Shown one piece after another: positions 1 through 11,400 of a stretch of 64,000 bases of DNA; within the stretch, counting starts at the first letter, position 1; each line of letters starts with the position of its first letter. The position numbers were made by a program, and so were the translations under genes. The DNA is taken from NCBI GenBank assembly GCA_905160935.1, contig CAJHZI010000575.1, positions 36,001 to 100,000 on the forward strand, written 5' to 3'. The notes beneath the pieces are model-generated. The model ran no database searches. It had not been told where the DNA came from and saw only the letters and a list, made by a program, of their open reading frames with translations. This DNA is from Enchytraeus crypticus (taxonomy: Eukaryota > Annelida > Clitellata > Enchytraeida > Enchytraeidae).

Positions 1-1140
1 GACCCTGATATCAATCACAAAAAAATTCTGTAACAATAAGACCATTTGACATTATTTGGTTCTAATTCTGTAAAAAATATATAATTTAAGAAATTATATT
101 TTCCTAATGAATTTTTCATCCTTATGCAAGTAACGCCTCAACCTACTCTATGAAGCTTTTTATCCTTCAAACCATACACCTGCTTAAAAAGTTTAGGCAA
201 AGTGCAAAGAGTATCAATAACAGTGATTTAGAACTTGGGTAACTTACTCTTTAAACTTATTTAAATTAGAGCAACCAATATTCGACAAAAAAGTTACTAG
301 AGGTCCTACATTGTTGATTAATTTTCACTATGAGAAAAAACTATAAAGCTTACCAAATACCGGCAATTAGGCGTGCTACTAAATCAAATGAAGTAAAGTA
401 TATCAACAAAATGCTCAAAATTTCAATATATTTCTAATAAAAACAAATTATCACTCAGCCATCATTTTGAAATGAGCAATAAGAATACTTCTGTTTTAGT
501 TTAAAGGCAATTTTAATATTACTATTATAAATTCATCTTAGTTTTGCACATGGCACACTTGTTAAGCGCAATTATTAGTACAATCTCTTGCATAATTAAC
601 TAAATTGAAGTTGCATAGTTGTGCTGGATTAAAAATTAATTTACAAAATTACGGCGATATAACATATAACAACACTCAAAGTTAGTATAACAATGTTATG
701 TGTATTATATTAATCTTTACAACACTAGTCAGGAAGCTTTCTGAGACCCACCAAACTAGCTTAACTATAAAGATTACAAAAGAATCACTTTAAAAACATT
801 AAATACTAAAACTACACAGTTTCAAAATCATCTTAATGAAATCTCGAAATGCTTAAGGCCGGTTTTCTGCATAGCATAACATAACGACACTAGGTCAGAA
901 AGCACAACTGCTTGTTTGAGACCCACACAAAACAAAATAAAAACTTACCTACACATCTTGCATAGCATGACATATTAACCACATTTTACTTAATAACCAG
1001 TACTAATACAGGAAACCAGCACACCTGTACTATTAACCTGTACACTAACAGGTACAAATACTACTCAATATGCTAACACTTGTCAAATTACAATATAGCT
1101 AGGCCTACACATCCTCAAAACCACACATTACAGCAAGAGA
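1..1140. other. AT-rich non-coding stretch
   Basis: I see no supported gene. All frames are densely stopped. A short motif (GTCAGRAAGC followed by TGAGACCCACCAAA-like sequence) occurs twice, near 728 and 892, and probably marks an old dispersed repeat. Confidence 0.5.
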
Positions 1141-1144
1141 CAAT

Positions 1145-1350
1145 AGCCATTTTATACAAAAAGCTAAATAAACTATTTAACTCTACTTAACTATCAAAAC
1201 TTATACACTTTAATAGGACTGGGCAACCCCACAACTCAGCCTATTACTTTTCTTTTAATACTTCACACTTTTCCCTACAACACTTTATATACTTATATCT
1301 ATTCTTAAATTGATTGACAGATTCGGCCTCAACGACCTCCTCTGGCATCC
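1145..1350 (-). mobile_element. 3' end of a CR1/L2-type LINE
   Basis: On the minus strand the frame reads MPEEVVEAESVNQFKNR. This is the typical C-terminal tail of CR1/L2/Rex-type reverse transcriptases (consensus LPEEVV..ESVN.FK..). A non-coding tail follows. Only the last 35 or so codons and the 3' tail remain, so this is a 5'-truncated copy. The clade is inferred. Confidence 0.6.
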
Positions 1351-1523
1351 TTATAATATTTATGGAAACTACATAAAAATGTTAAAATTCGTATTATATT
1401 CATATAAAATGCATACTATTAAATGTAAAACATTTATTCATCCAAGAAGCTCTATGGAGACTTTAACATTTTATATATATAGTTTACAATAATTAACATC
1501 ACTACATAAAAATTTCAAATTCG

Positions 1524-1609
<86 letters not shown>
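1524..1609. repeat. (TA)n microsatellite
   Basis: About 42 uninterrupted TA dinucleotides. Confidence 0.95.
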
Positions 1610-1611
<2 letters not shown>

Positions 1612-2515
1612 GCATTTACATCTAAATATTACATTATTATTCATCATAATTTTTCTCGAAATCCCAATAGTAAAGTTCCAAGTGTGAAAATAAGATAATA
1701 ATTAAAAAATCATGATCATCTTTTGTACCAATTATCTACTCATCAGACTGCTCTTACTCACAGTTCTGTGTTTGAACCGGAAGAAGTAATGTTATAAAAG
1801 AGAAAATATTAATTTTCATTGAATTTCTAGTAAATATCGTCAAACGAGTTCTGAAAAAATCATTTACAAGTAAAATATGCTGTGGAATAATTAAGAGTTT
1901 CGTCAGAATTGTGTGACTGGCGGTAACAATTGGAGCAAAAACTGCCAGGCAGGTACTTAAATATATCAGTGTTCTATTGTATTCAAAGTTTATTATGAAT
2001 AGACTTGCAAGATTGAATATGTGTATTTGTTTTCACCTTCAAATTAAATTAAATATTCAATTTTTCTTGAAACATTTATTCTTATGTTACTTACTTAGCT
2101 ATTTTTGATGTTATCGCAATTAGCTATATTTAGCGAAATTCGTTTATAAAATTAGTTCTAAGTTTGCTTTTGTAGTTTACAATTCAAAACAATGCGAATA
2201 ATCCACTTTTCTGAACTGTGGTATCTACTATACTATTTAGCTAAAATTATCGAAAAAGCAATTTATATGTCGTCTTAATATTACAAATTAATTATCAAAT
2301 TAAAATAGATCGGATATGATGAATAATATGCAGAACGAGGTAGTAAATGTGTATTTAAATCTTAAATCTAAGATTTCATTTTGAACTGTAACCTAATCCC
2401 TGCTGCAAGCATCATACAAAAAATGATTGAAGTCTTGGTAGTTAGTATTATAATTTAATTAAAATATCAGTTCCTATAAAAAAAAGATAATAGAAATATT
2501 TTCATGTAAATATTG
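1610..2515. other. Non-coding stretch, nothing recognised
   Basis: AT-rich DNA with stops in every frame. I see no splice-flanked open segment, RNA gene or repeat family that recurs elsewhere in the window. Confidence 0.5.
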
Positions 2516-2516
2516 A

Positions 2517-3075
2517 TCCTGGCCTAAGGGTCAAATTCTGTATATTTGCGCTAATCGGCTTGTTGTCAATCCTTCAAAAACTGAATATCTTCTCATCAGC
2601 ACCCCACAGCAGCGTAATAAAATAACTAGCTCAACCATAACATTTTAAAACATCCCCTTATACTAACAGATTCTGCACGTAACCTTGGTGTAATTTTTGA
2701 TTAAAATCTAAACTTTAAAACATATATTTCAGCGGTCTGTCGTTTTTTCTTCATGTTTTCTGCTCCGACAATATGGAACTCTCTGCCACAAGATCTTGGA
2801 TCTTGTAATTGTATTGGTGCCTCCCTGGGCAAACTAAAAACCCATCTCTTTCCACCATAGGAATAAATTTAGACCCGCTTGCCTTAGATCATGGATTTGC
2901 ACTGTTTGATATTGCGTTCTCTTGTGGTCTCTGTGTACTCAGTTGTCATCATTTGGTGGTTCGACTGTACCACACTTCGGCTGTGTAGAGTTTGCATGAG
3001 ACGTCCCTGTCATTACCTTATGGCAAGGAACTGGACGTTAAATTCTTATTGATTGACTGATTGGTTGATATATAA
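2517..3075 (+). mobile_element. CR1/L2-like LINE fragment (RT C-terminus and 3' tail)
   Basis: The plus strand carries RT-type peptides in order: NRLVVNPSKTEYLLIS, then NLGVIF-like residues, then SAPTIWNSLPQDLG and LKTHLF. The APxIWNSLP and LKTHLF motifs are hallmarks of the C-terminal part of CR1/L2/jockey-type polymerases. A segment between the NLGVIF and APTIWN motifs is missing, and the frame is broken, so the copy is internally deleted and dead. The tail (about 3029-3050) reads GTCCCTGTCATT..AAGGAACTGGACGTTAAA and runs into a (TTGATTGA)-like repeat. The same tail ends the tRNA-derived SINE family A elsewhere in this window. Confidence 0.7.
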
Positions 3076-3089
3076 CCCTAGGACGTCCT

Positions 3090-3250
3090 CTTTTGCTAGG
3101 GACCCTAGCAAAGGAGTCTTTTGTGAATAGGAAAGAACTTTTAACAAAAAGTCTAAAGAAAACCACGATACCAAGATAAAGATAGTGAAAACTTTGGTGT
3201 GGACTTCGCTGTTATATGTGTATGTGAAGCATGAACCTTAAGGAAATATA
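3090..3250 (+). mobile_element. LINE fragment of the MKRRAEDR-tail family
   Basis: Encodes VNRKELLTKSLKK and a degraded SLLYVCEAWTLR-like peptide. This matches the middle of the LINE copy at 4080-4825 (RKELL-TKS; LVWTLL). It is a short decayed fragment. Confidence 0.5.
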
Positions 3251-3721
3251 TCTGAACAGATATCTAAGTTTGATGGCAAAACTGCACTAGTGTGGCAACT
3301 GTAATACTCTCAATCAAGCAAGTATAGAGCTACTTTATAGACATTTCGATCTTTGTGCCTTCCCCATAGATTCAAAAACAATTTTAAGTCCCTAAATCCA
3401 GACAGGCTAGGATCTAATTCTACAGAAGACTGTGAGAATAGAAAAGTAGAAAGTGTAAGAATAGCACAGTTGATCTTATTTGCTCAGTTTAACACAGACA
3501 AAATTCAATTTTTCATTTCGCAGAATTTGTCATAAGAAGTCACCAAGCTGGAGTGGCTAGATTATAATATAAAAGAATATGTAAAGGCCTTGGTTATATC
3601 TAACAATAATTGTCCATATTGTAATTGGAATGACAAAGTTTTGTTTGAAGATGTTAGTACTCTTTATTGAGTATGATCCTAAACTGTGTGTAGAAATATG
3701 TGGGATAATAACATAAGAATT

Positions 3722-3870
3722 TAACAACAATTAGAGTACTACAGTCATCAATGACAGCATCGAGCACTATTGAGACACAATCAAGCCGGCACGCAAATAG
3801 AAGGTCCAAAAATGGTGCAAATTCCAAAATCCAGAAAATCAGTCCAAAATTGCCAATAGTCGATAGACCT
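3722..3870 (-). mobile_element. LINE 3'-tail copy (family with GTGCTCGATGTTGTC tail)
   Basis: Reverse complement of the tail seen at 29640-29760. It contains TTAGAGTACTAC, ATGACAGCATCGAGCAC, then GGTCCAAAAATGGTGCAAA and a CAGTCCAAA motif. It is a tail-only fragment; at least six copies lie in the window. Confidence 0.65.
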
Positions 3871-4079
3871 GCCAGTTGACAGAACTAGAGGGAGAAGAAT
3901 GTCATTTAGATAATTTGTTCAATTGTCACTTTATTTGCGATTGTATAAACTCAGCAGAATTATTGAAAGAAGGAACAGGATGGGAATTAATACAAGGCTG
4001 TTGCATGTTACCTCCTCTAATTAGCAGTTTTGCAGAGGAAATGATGATTGGAAGCAATGGAAAACACTGAAGAAGAAAT

Positions 4080-4828
4080 AAAAATTAGAGGTTAACTAAT
4101 GAATGATGTAAGGTTTGCCTACGATCAACCAATGATTGCTTGTAGGGAAGTGGGTTTACAGAATATTGAGGACAGTCTGAAGATTATGTACAGCATTTAT
4201 GGAAATTAACATCAGGAAGACAAAAGTGATAAGAGTGTATAGAAAGGGACGAGGGGTGAGGTGAATATAGCATTAGATAATACAAATATGAGCTTTAAAT
4301 ATTTATGGCATGTGTTAATAGAAAGTGGGAGATGTGAAACAGATAAGTGTTGAATTGCGCAAGCAAGCAAAATAGTCCTTCAGTAGGAGTATAGAACTAC
4401 TAACAAAAAGTTTGATGAAATTCACGAAGATAAAGATCGTAAAAGTTTTAGTGTGGATCTTACTCACATATGCCTATGAAATATATATGTAGAGATAGGA
4501 AACTGGAAGCAGTTGAAATGTGGATATAGAGAAGATCAAACGGACTGACAAAATTACGAATAAAGAAGTGAGAAATGGAGCTATTTAATAAGCAGTAGTA
4601 GGAAGAATGGGATAGGTCGTGTTCTGAGAGGGGATGATTTACTAAAGGAGATAATTGAAGAAAGAATGGAAGGAAAGCAGGTTTGAGGAGGAGCAAGACT
4701 TGGGATGATGGATAACGTGATAATCTATTAGTATGTTTATAAAAAGAGTAAGGCGGAGGATGGAAATATGTGGAGTAGTTATATGCCATGGACCTGCCAA
4801 TAGAAAGTAAACAGAGAGAGATAAATTT
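4080..4828 (+). mobile_element. LINE RT 3' half (MKRRAEDR-tail family)
   Basis: Degraded RT peptides can be followed on the plus strand: DVRFADDQ-like catalytic box (normally F/YADD), GLQNIEDSLKIMY, KGRG, FKYLWHVLIESGRCETD (FxYLGxxI..GRCE), then WTLL and a terminal SYMPWTC motif near 4775-4800. A GAGAGA run follows. Many stops show that it is inactive. The same 3' tail recurs at 10005, 27580, 30895, 43320, 50300 and 63950. I place it in the RTE/CR1-like LINEs without a firm clade. Confidence 0.7.
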
Positions 4829-4829
4829 G

Positions 4830-5393
4830 GTGAGTATAGTAGTATCTCATGGAATTCCATTTGCTACAACATTTAAATCACAACTGGAATGGTAAAACTA
4901 AATTGCCTATTTTAGTGTCTTGTTTATGTTTAAAACAACTTTTGTAACAAGAAGTGCTATGGAATATTGTTTGTATACACTGATGTGCTTAACACTTTGA
5001 ACTTCAGCAGCAACGCAGCATTGTTTGTATGTTTTCCTGCATGCACGACAGCTTGATTGATCCTGTCCTATCTTAATCATGTGTCAGTGACAGAAATGTG
5101 ATTTCTGTTGTTTTGGTCCTATGTTTTTAAGTTTAGTTGGAATAGCTTACAGTAACTAGTTTTGTGTAAGTGAAATTAACTCTTAACTATTAAATTATAA
5201 CAATCCTGTGACAGCATGTCTATCTGGTTTGCTGAAAGCTAACGTTTGGCCTATGAGAAATTCATTACATTATATACATGTAATTAATGTCTAATTACTG
5301 TACATTTATAGTAATAGTCGACAAACTTAAATTTAAATAAAATACTAGCCTGATCTGTTGTAATAATACAAAAAATTGTCCTGTTTTTAATAG
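4830..5393 (+). other. Upstream flank / 5' intron of the CK1 gene
   Basis: No coding signal. The segment ends in a good 3' splice site (pyrimidine-rich CTGTTTTTAATAG) ten bases before the CK1 start codon. The first coding exon is therefore probably preceded by an intron and at least one untranslated exon, which I cannot locate. Confidence 0.45.
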
Positions 5394-5402
5394 GCCGAGT
5401 CT

Positions 5403-8400
5403 ATGGAGCTTCGAGTTGGAAACAAGTATCGTCTTGGTAGAAAAATTGGCAGTGGATCTTTTGGTGACATTTATTTGGGTAAGTACTATTTGCTGACTTT
5501 TTATAATAGACATGCACATTGTTAACTTAATATTATTGCTTTTGCACTCAGTCTGAAGGCAACAATAGTAGTAATCATAGTAATTACCAACATTGCCACT
5601 GCCTGGATTCAGTGGCATTGACGGTAAGCTACTCGACCGCGGATCAGTATGTGCGGGGTTCATATCCTCTGCTCACCCGTTAACAATTACGGATCAGTAT
5701 GTGCAGGGTTCATATCCTCTGCTCACCCGTCACTGACATTGCTTTCGAGTAAGGAAACTGACGTTTTTAGCTTTTGAATAACTATTTTAATTGAGAAAGA
5801 AATTTTAGACCATTTTAATGCAGATAAATGGGCAGACAATCATTGTGATGCTAAATCTACAGAAAGTACAGAAGTTCATAAATAATAGGAAGTCAGATAA
5901 ACATGCTATAGTTCAGTGAAGCAACTAGGATGTGTTTTAAGATGCAAGTTTTCTAAGTTATTATTTTAGGTGTTAGGTCCAAGGTAAATATACCACATGA
6001 CAATTTGTATTGCTTACTTTTTAACTCTAATTTGACAAATAGGTTGATCTCATCGTAATGGCTATATGGCTATATAGATGACTTTTCAGATTTTAATGTG
6101 CCCTTTAGCTCATGATAAATATGGCAGTTGAGGTGGTTTACCTTTTCATTCCTCAGTTGGTTGATGTTTAATAATAACCATTATCATTTTCTGTTATGAG
6201 TTTTTATAATTGCCATATCAAAAAATTAACTACCATTTATAAGGTGAGTTCATTCAGGTTGTTATTGTCCAGTTTAGTGTCGAGATTTTTATTATGTAAT
6301 ACTTTTTAAGTTCTTTCTTTGAACTTTTATCTTTAAATATTTAGGTAACCAATTCTTGAACTTTCTATGACCTATTCATGAGAACATTATTTCTCAAATA
6401 CAAGACTGGGACATTGCCACAGCAATGTGGGTCAGAGTGAGTGACTATGGGAGAGTATTGGCTAACTTCAGCATCTACTAAGTGAAATGAAGACTTAACA
6501 TTACTCAGAAGGATATCAGGGATGTGTATTGCAGAAGATACCACTAAGCATTCCAACATCATCCGATTGTACTTGTAAATATGTTGACAGTTCTAAATGA
6601 AAGAGTCAGTGGCAAAATGGTTTTCTTTATAGAGAAGAGAGATGTGATATAATTGTGTGTGCGCTTGTTCTTCTGTAATTCTGTCATAGATCTTCATTTT
6701 TTTCTCATTTTTATTCTCATTTTTTTCTCTAATTTTTGTTCATTTCTATCGATGTATTGGATCCTTCCTTGTTTTATTAAAACAACTATCCTGATGAGTT
6801 GTTGACATTTGCCTAAGTTTATTAACGTTGGGACTTATAAATACCCTGTGGGGTAGTAATATTAGTTAACATTTTCTTAAGTCAGTTCTTGTAGTTGGAC
6901 ATCATTACTTCTTTGAAAGGCTTAGTGCTAATAGTTTGTCGAGTAAATGCATGAGTTGCATGATCAAAGATCATCACTGTCATGCAATGTGCTATTTTAC
7001 ATTAGAACAGCAATACATTAGAAAGGCAATAAAGGCACTGGCTCTGTACGTCTGTAAACCAGTTTACAATGTAGAGCTAATTGTACTGGTTTTAGTGCCA
7101 TTTTACTTGTGCATTAAATATGTTTAGCACACTTCTATGCTTCTATTCCATTCTTGCCACTTATCGAAAGTTCTGCTAGCATAAAAATGCAATGATATGA
7201 ATCCTAAGGAAGTGGCAGACATCATTGGTCAAATGTTGTGATGATTGTTAGCTAATATTTGAATCATGATAATTAAATTAAGTTAATTCTGAAGCATATA
7301 GATAGTGCTCACTATGTAAAAATTTATATCAGATAGTAGATAGTTTTTCTTCTGTTTGTTTTTAATGTAATTTACGATTACTGCTAAATTAATGTCTAAT
7401 AGTGAGTCAAATGTTTTGGCAGTATACCGGTAGTTAGCTGACTGATAGAGTAAAAGTTTAGACTTTAGTTTATTTCCGTTTTATTAGTTCTGCAGATTGT
7501 TGGTAAACAAGTGACCTGTGTGAGACTACTATATTAGACCTTGTACTGTACGATTGCACGTAGGACTTTCTTCTAGAGAATTTTCTTCACATGTGGCCAC
7601 CAGTTCATAAAGTTTTATTTACTGAATTCTATTTAGTCGCAGCTGCTGTAATAATCGTGTCACAGTGAATGTTGTCAAGAAGAGCTTTGAAAATTTATTT
7701 GGTACTAATAGGTTAGGTGTACAACAATACAACAATAACTGTAACATGAAACGAATTTTAATGTACTTTAATGTGATACATTAAGTCGGAATGGGCTATA
7801 ATGTTTGAAGGAAGTAATTTAAGGTGCAACTTTAAATCAAAATTATTAAAATATCGAAGGCTCCTGTTTTAATTGTAATATTGATGTAATTGTTTTGATG
7901 CAGGAACGGACATAACCAATGCAGAAGAGGTAGCTATCAAGCTAGAATGTGTGAAGACGAAGCATCCGCAGTTGCATATAGAGAGCAAGATCTACAAGTT
8001 GATGCAAGGAGGAGGCAAGTGAAGCTAGGCTTTGATGATTTATCATTTTATGTTACCTATTATGTGCTCCCAACCCTAACTGGAATTTCAGGGAATATGA
8101 TGATTATGTTACATACGAAGTTCTCACTTTATAACTAGAAAACACAGTGTCTACTTTGTCTTTTATTAGTCAGGAAGACTGTTAACGTTGCTGCCGTTAG
8201 TCTTCTAAAAGATATGATTTTCATGATGAAAGAGATTCCAGCAGTCAGCTCATGATGTTTTATTTTTTAGGTGTATATTTTTAGGTGTGATATACTATAT
8301 AATACAATTTATTGAACTATAGTACATTGAATGTACTGTATAAATTGATTGAATGAATACAATGTATAGTACATTCAATCACAACAAAATATAAACCTAT

Positions 8401-11400
8401 GTGTATGTAACATACAATGTGTTGTATACAATATATACTAAAAAATATATAGTAACATAATTTCTGTAGTTGATCTGATTTATTGATTGATTGATTGATT
8501 TTGCAGCCGGCATACCATGCATGAAATGGTGCGGCACTGAAGGAGACTACAATGTGATGGTAATGGAGCTGCTGGGACCCAGCCTGGAAGATTTGTTCAA
8601 CTTCTGCTCCAGAAAGTTCTCTCTAAAAACTGTTCTGCTTCTCGCTGATCAAATGGTACTTTATATTGCTCCTCTTAACTTACTGATCAAATGGTACTTT
8701 ATATTGCTCATCTTAACTCACTGATTAAATGGTGCTTTATATTGCTTCTCTTAACTCACTGATCTAATGGTACTTTATACTGCTTCCCTTAACTCACTGA
8801 TCTAATGGTACTTTATACTGTTCCTCTTAACTCACTGATCAAATGGTACTTTATATTGCTCATCTTACCTCACTGATTAAATGGTGCTTTATATTGCTTC
8901 TCTTAACTCACTGATCTAATGGTGCTTTATACTGCTTCCCTTAGCTCACTGATCTAATGGTACTTTATAATGTTCCTCTGAACTCACTGATCAAATGGTA
9001 TTTTTACTGCTACCCTTAACTCACTGATCAAATGGTACTTTATACTGCTTCCCTTAGCTCACTGATCTAATGGTACTTTATAATGTTCCTCTGAACTCAC
9101 TGATCAAATGGTACTTTTACTGCTACCCTTAACTCACTGATCAAACGGTACTTTATACTTCCCGTAGCTCACTGATCTAATCATACTTTATATTGCTCCT
9201 CTTAAAGCCAAAAGCTAAAACCAAGTTAACGTCAGTTTCAAACTCGATTGCTTGTCAATGTCATGGATAGCACTGGATTTGAACCCTGCATCTACTGATC
9301 CGCTGTCAAAGAACTTGTCAAAAAGCCATCAGTTCAACCAAAGGCTATTAAGCTAAGTCTTTCTCGAAGTCAGTGATGATCCCAAGACTGCTGATTGTAT
9401 TGCTTTTATATTATTGATAAGTATTTTTTAAATACATATAGTATGAATAAGCGTATCATCATCATAATCATCATTTATTTCAGACATGCAGCAGTCCAAG
9501 TTATAATAAAAAGAAAAAAATTGAGCTTATAGTTAACATCCAGTACAAACATATTGCTGATATTGTTTTTAGATTAGCAGAGTGGAGTACATACATTCAA
9601 AGAACTTCATACATCGAGACGTAAAGCCTGACAACTTTCTCATGGGTCTAGGGAAGAAGGGCAACCTCGTGTATATAATAGACTTTGGCCTCGCCAAGAA
9701 GTACCGAGATGCCAGGACACATCAGCACATACCCTACCGGGAAAATAAAAATCTGACAGGGACAGCACGATACGCTAGCATCAACACACATCTTGGCATA
9801 GGTAGCCACAGCCAATCATACGTTGTCTCTAGACTGTAGATTATTGTAGTAGCTCTATTTCGCGGCTACAATTCAATGGGTAGTTTTGCCACATACGCAG
9901 GCATTCACATTTCGTTCATTGCTGTACTCGTGTATATATACTTAGTATATTTCGAAATATTACATATGTAACGATATTATTTAGAAAGCTCTCACTTTGT
10001 TCGCTACCTACTGGCAGGTCCATGGTATATAACGCCTCCACTCTTACTCTTCTCTGTCTTCCGCCTTCCTCTTCATTTCCACGTATGAGTAGGTCTTTAA
10101 ATCATCTAACATACCTAATCTCGGCCTGCCTCTTAGAAAGCTACTAGATAATAGTTGTAGGACCTGATGTTAATTGTATGTATATTGCATATGCAGTCCC
10201 ATTTGCAGTCATATGTGCACTTTTAACTGTACTGTTGTGTGTGTTTTTATGTGTCACAGAACAGAGCAGACGAGATGATATGGAGAGCGAGGCATACGTG
10301 ATGATGTATTTCCTGAGGGGTTCGTTACCCTGGCAGGGTCTAAAGGCAGCTACGAAGAAACAGAAGTACGAGAGAATAAGTGAAAAGAAAATGTCAACAT
10401 CTATCGAGGAACTCTGTAAAGGATTTCCTTGTTAGCTTCTATTCTTTATTTCATTTTGTTATATTGCTGCATAGCTTAAGCTTTATTTAATTACTTGATT
10501 TACTTTCATTTATTTTATTAATTTAAACTTACTCAATTTATTTAATTACTTAATTTTTTAACTTATGACTGAGGCAGTTGTGTGATTGTGAGGATTCCAC
10601 TGTGGACCAGGTGTGGGTTCAAATCCGTTGTTGTCTATTGCAAATATTTTTTTGAGACGTGAAATTGATGATAAATTCGGCTTTAACTGTTTGAAGTTAT
10701 TTCTAATAAGCTTTTTATATTTTTTATTTCTCTCACTGTGTCTCGCTCTTCTTCTCTCTGTCTCTCCTACTCTTTCTGTTGCTCTGTCTTTACTCATCTA
10801 GCTTGTTAATATGCAGTATATAATATTTTTTGTATTCTAGCTCAATTTCACACTTTATTTCTCTGACCTCATATTTTCCCATCATTCTTCTGTCGCAAGC
10901 AGGTTGAACATTGTTGACATTTCTCAAAGGTACAGTAGCACTGAGAGGGTTAGAGCTGTTGTATACATATTTTAGAGCTGTTGTTGTTGTTGTTTCAGCT
11001 GAGTTTGCCACGTATTTGAATTTCTGCCGGTCTCTAAGGTTTGACGACAAGCCGGACTACTCCTATCTGCGACAACTGTTTCGCAATCTGTTCCATCGTC
11101 AGGGCTTTACCTATGACTATGTATTCGACTGGAATCTTCTCAAATTGGTTTGTGTTTTTGTATTCACCTGCAATGGCCTTGCACTTACTTTCTTTATTTT
11201 TTGATCTATTAATTATTTATTACTTCTTTGAAGAATACTTTGAGAATTAATTGGTATATGTATATAATATTAATTAACAAATTTTACAAAGTAAGTTAAT
11301 TGTACTTTACTGCAGACAGAATTTGCTATAATTTTTATTGATAATGATGTCATAATTTCTGGCTTAATAGGTCTATATATTCAATGTTAAATGCTATAGC

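Noticed and set aside
3247-3264. ATCTGAACAGATATCT palindrome, possible fragment of the TIR transposon
   Set aside because: Only about 16 bp match and no terminal motif (GGCCATACACG) is nearby; chance or convergent palindrome.
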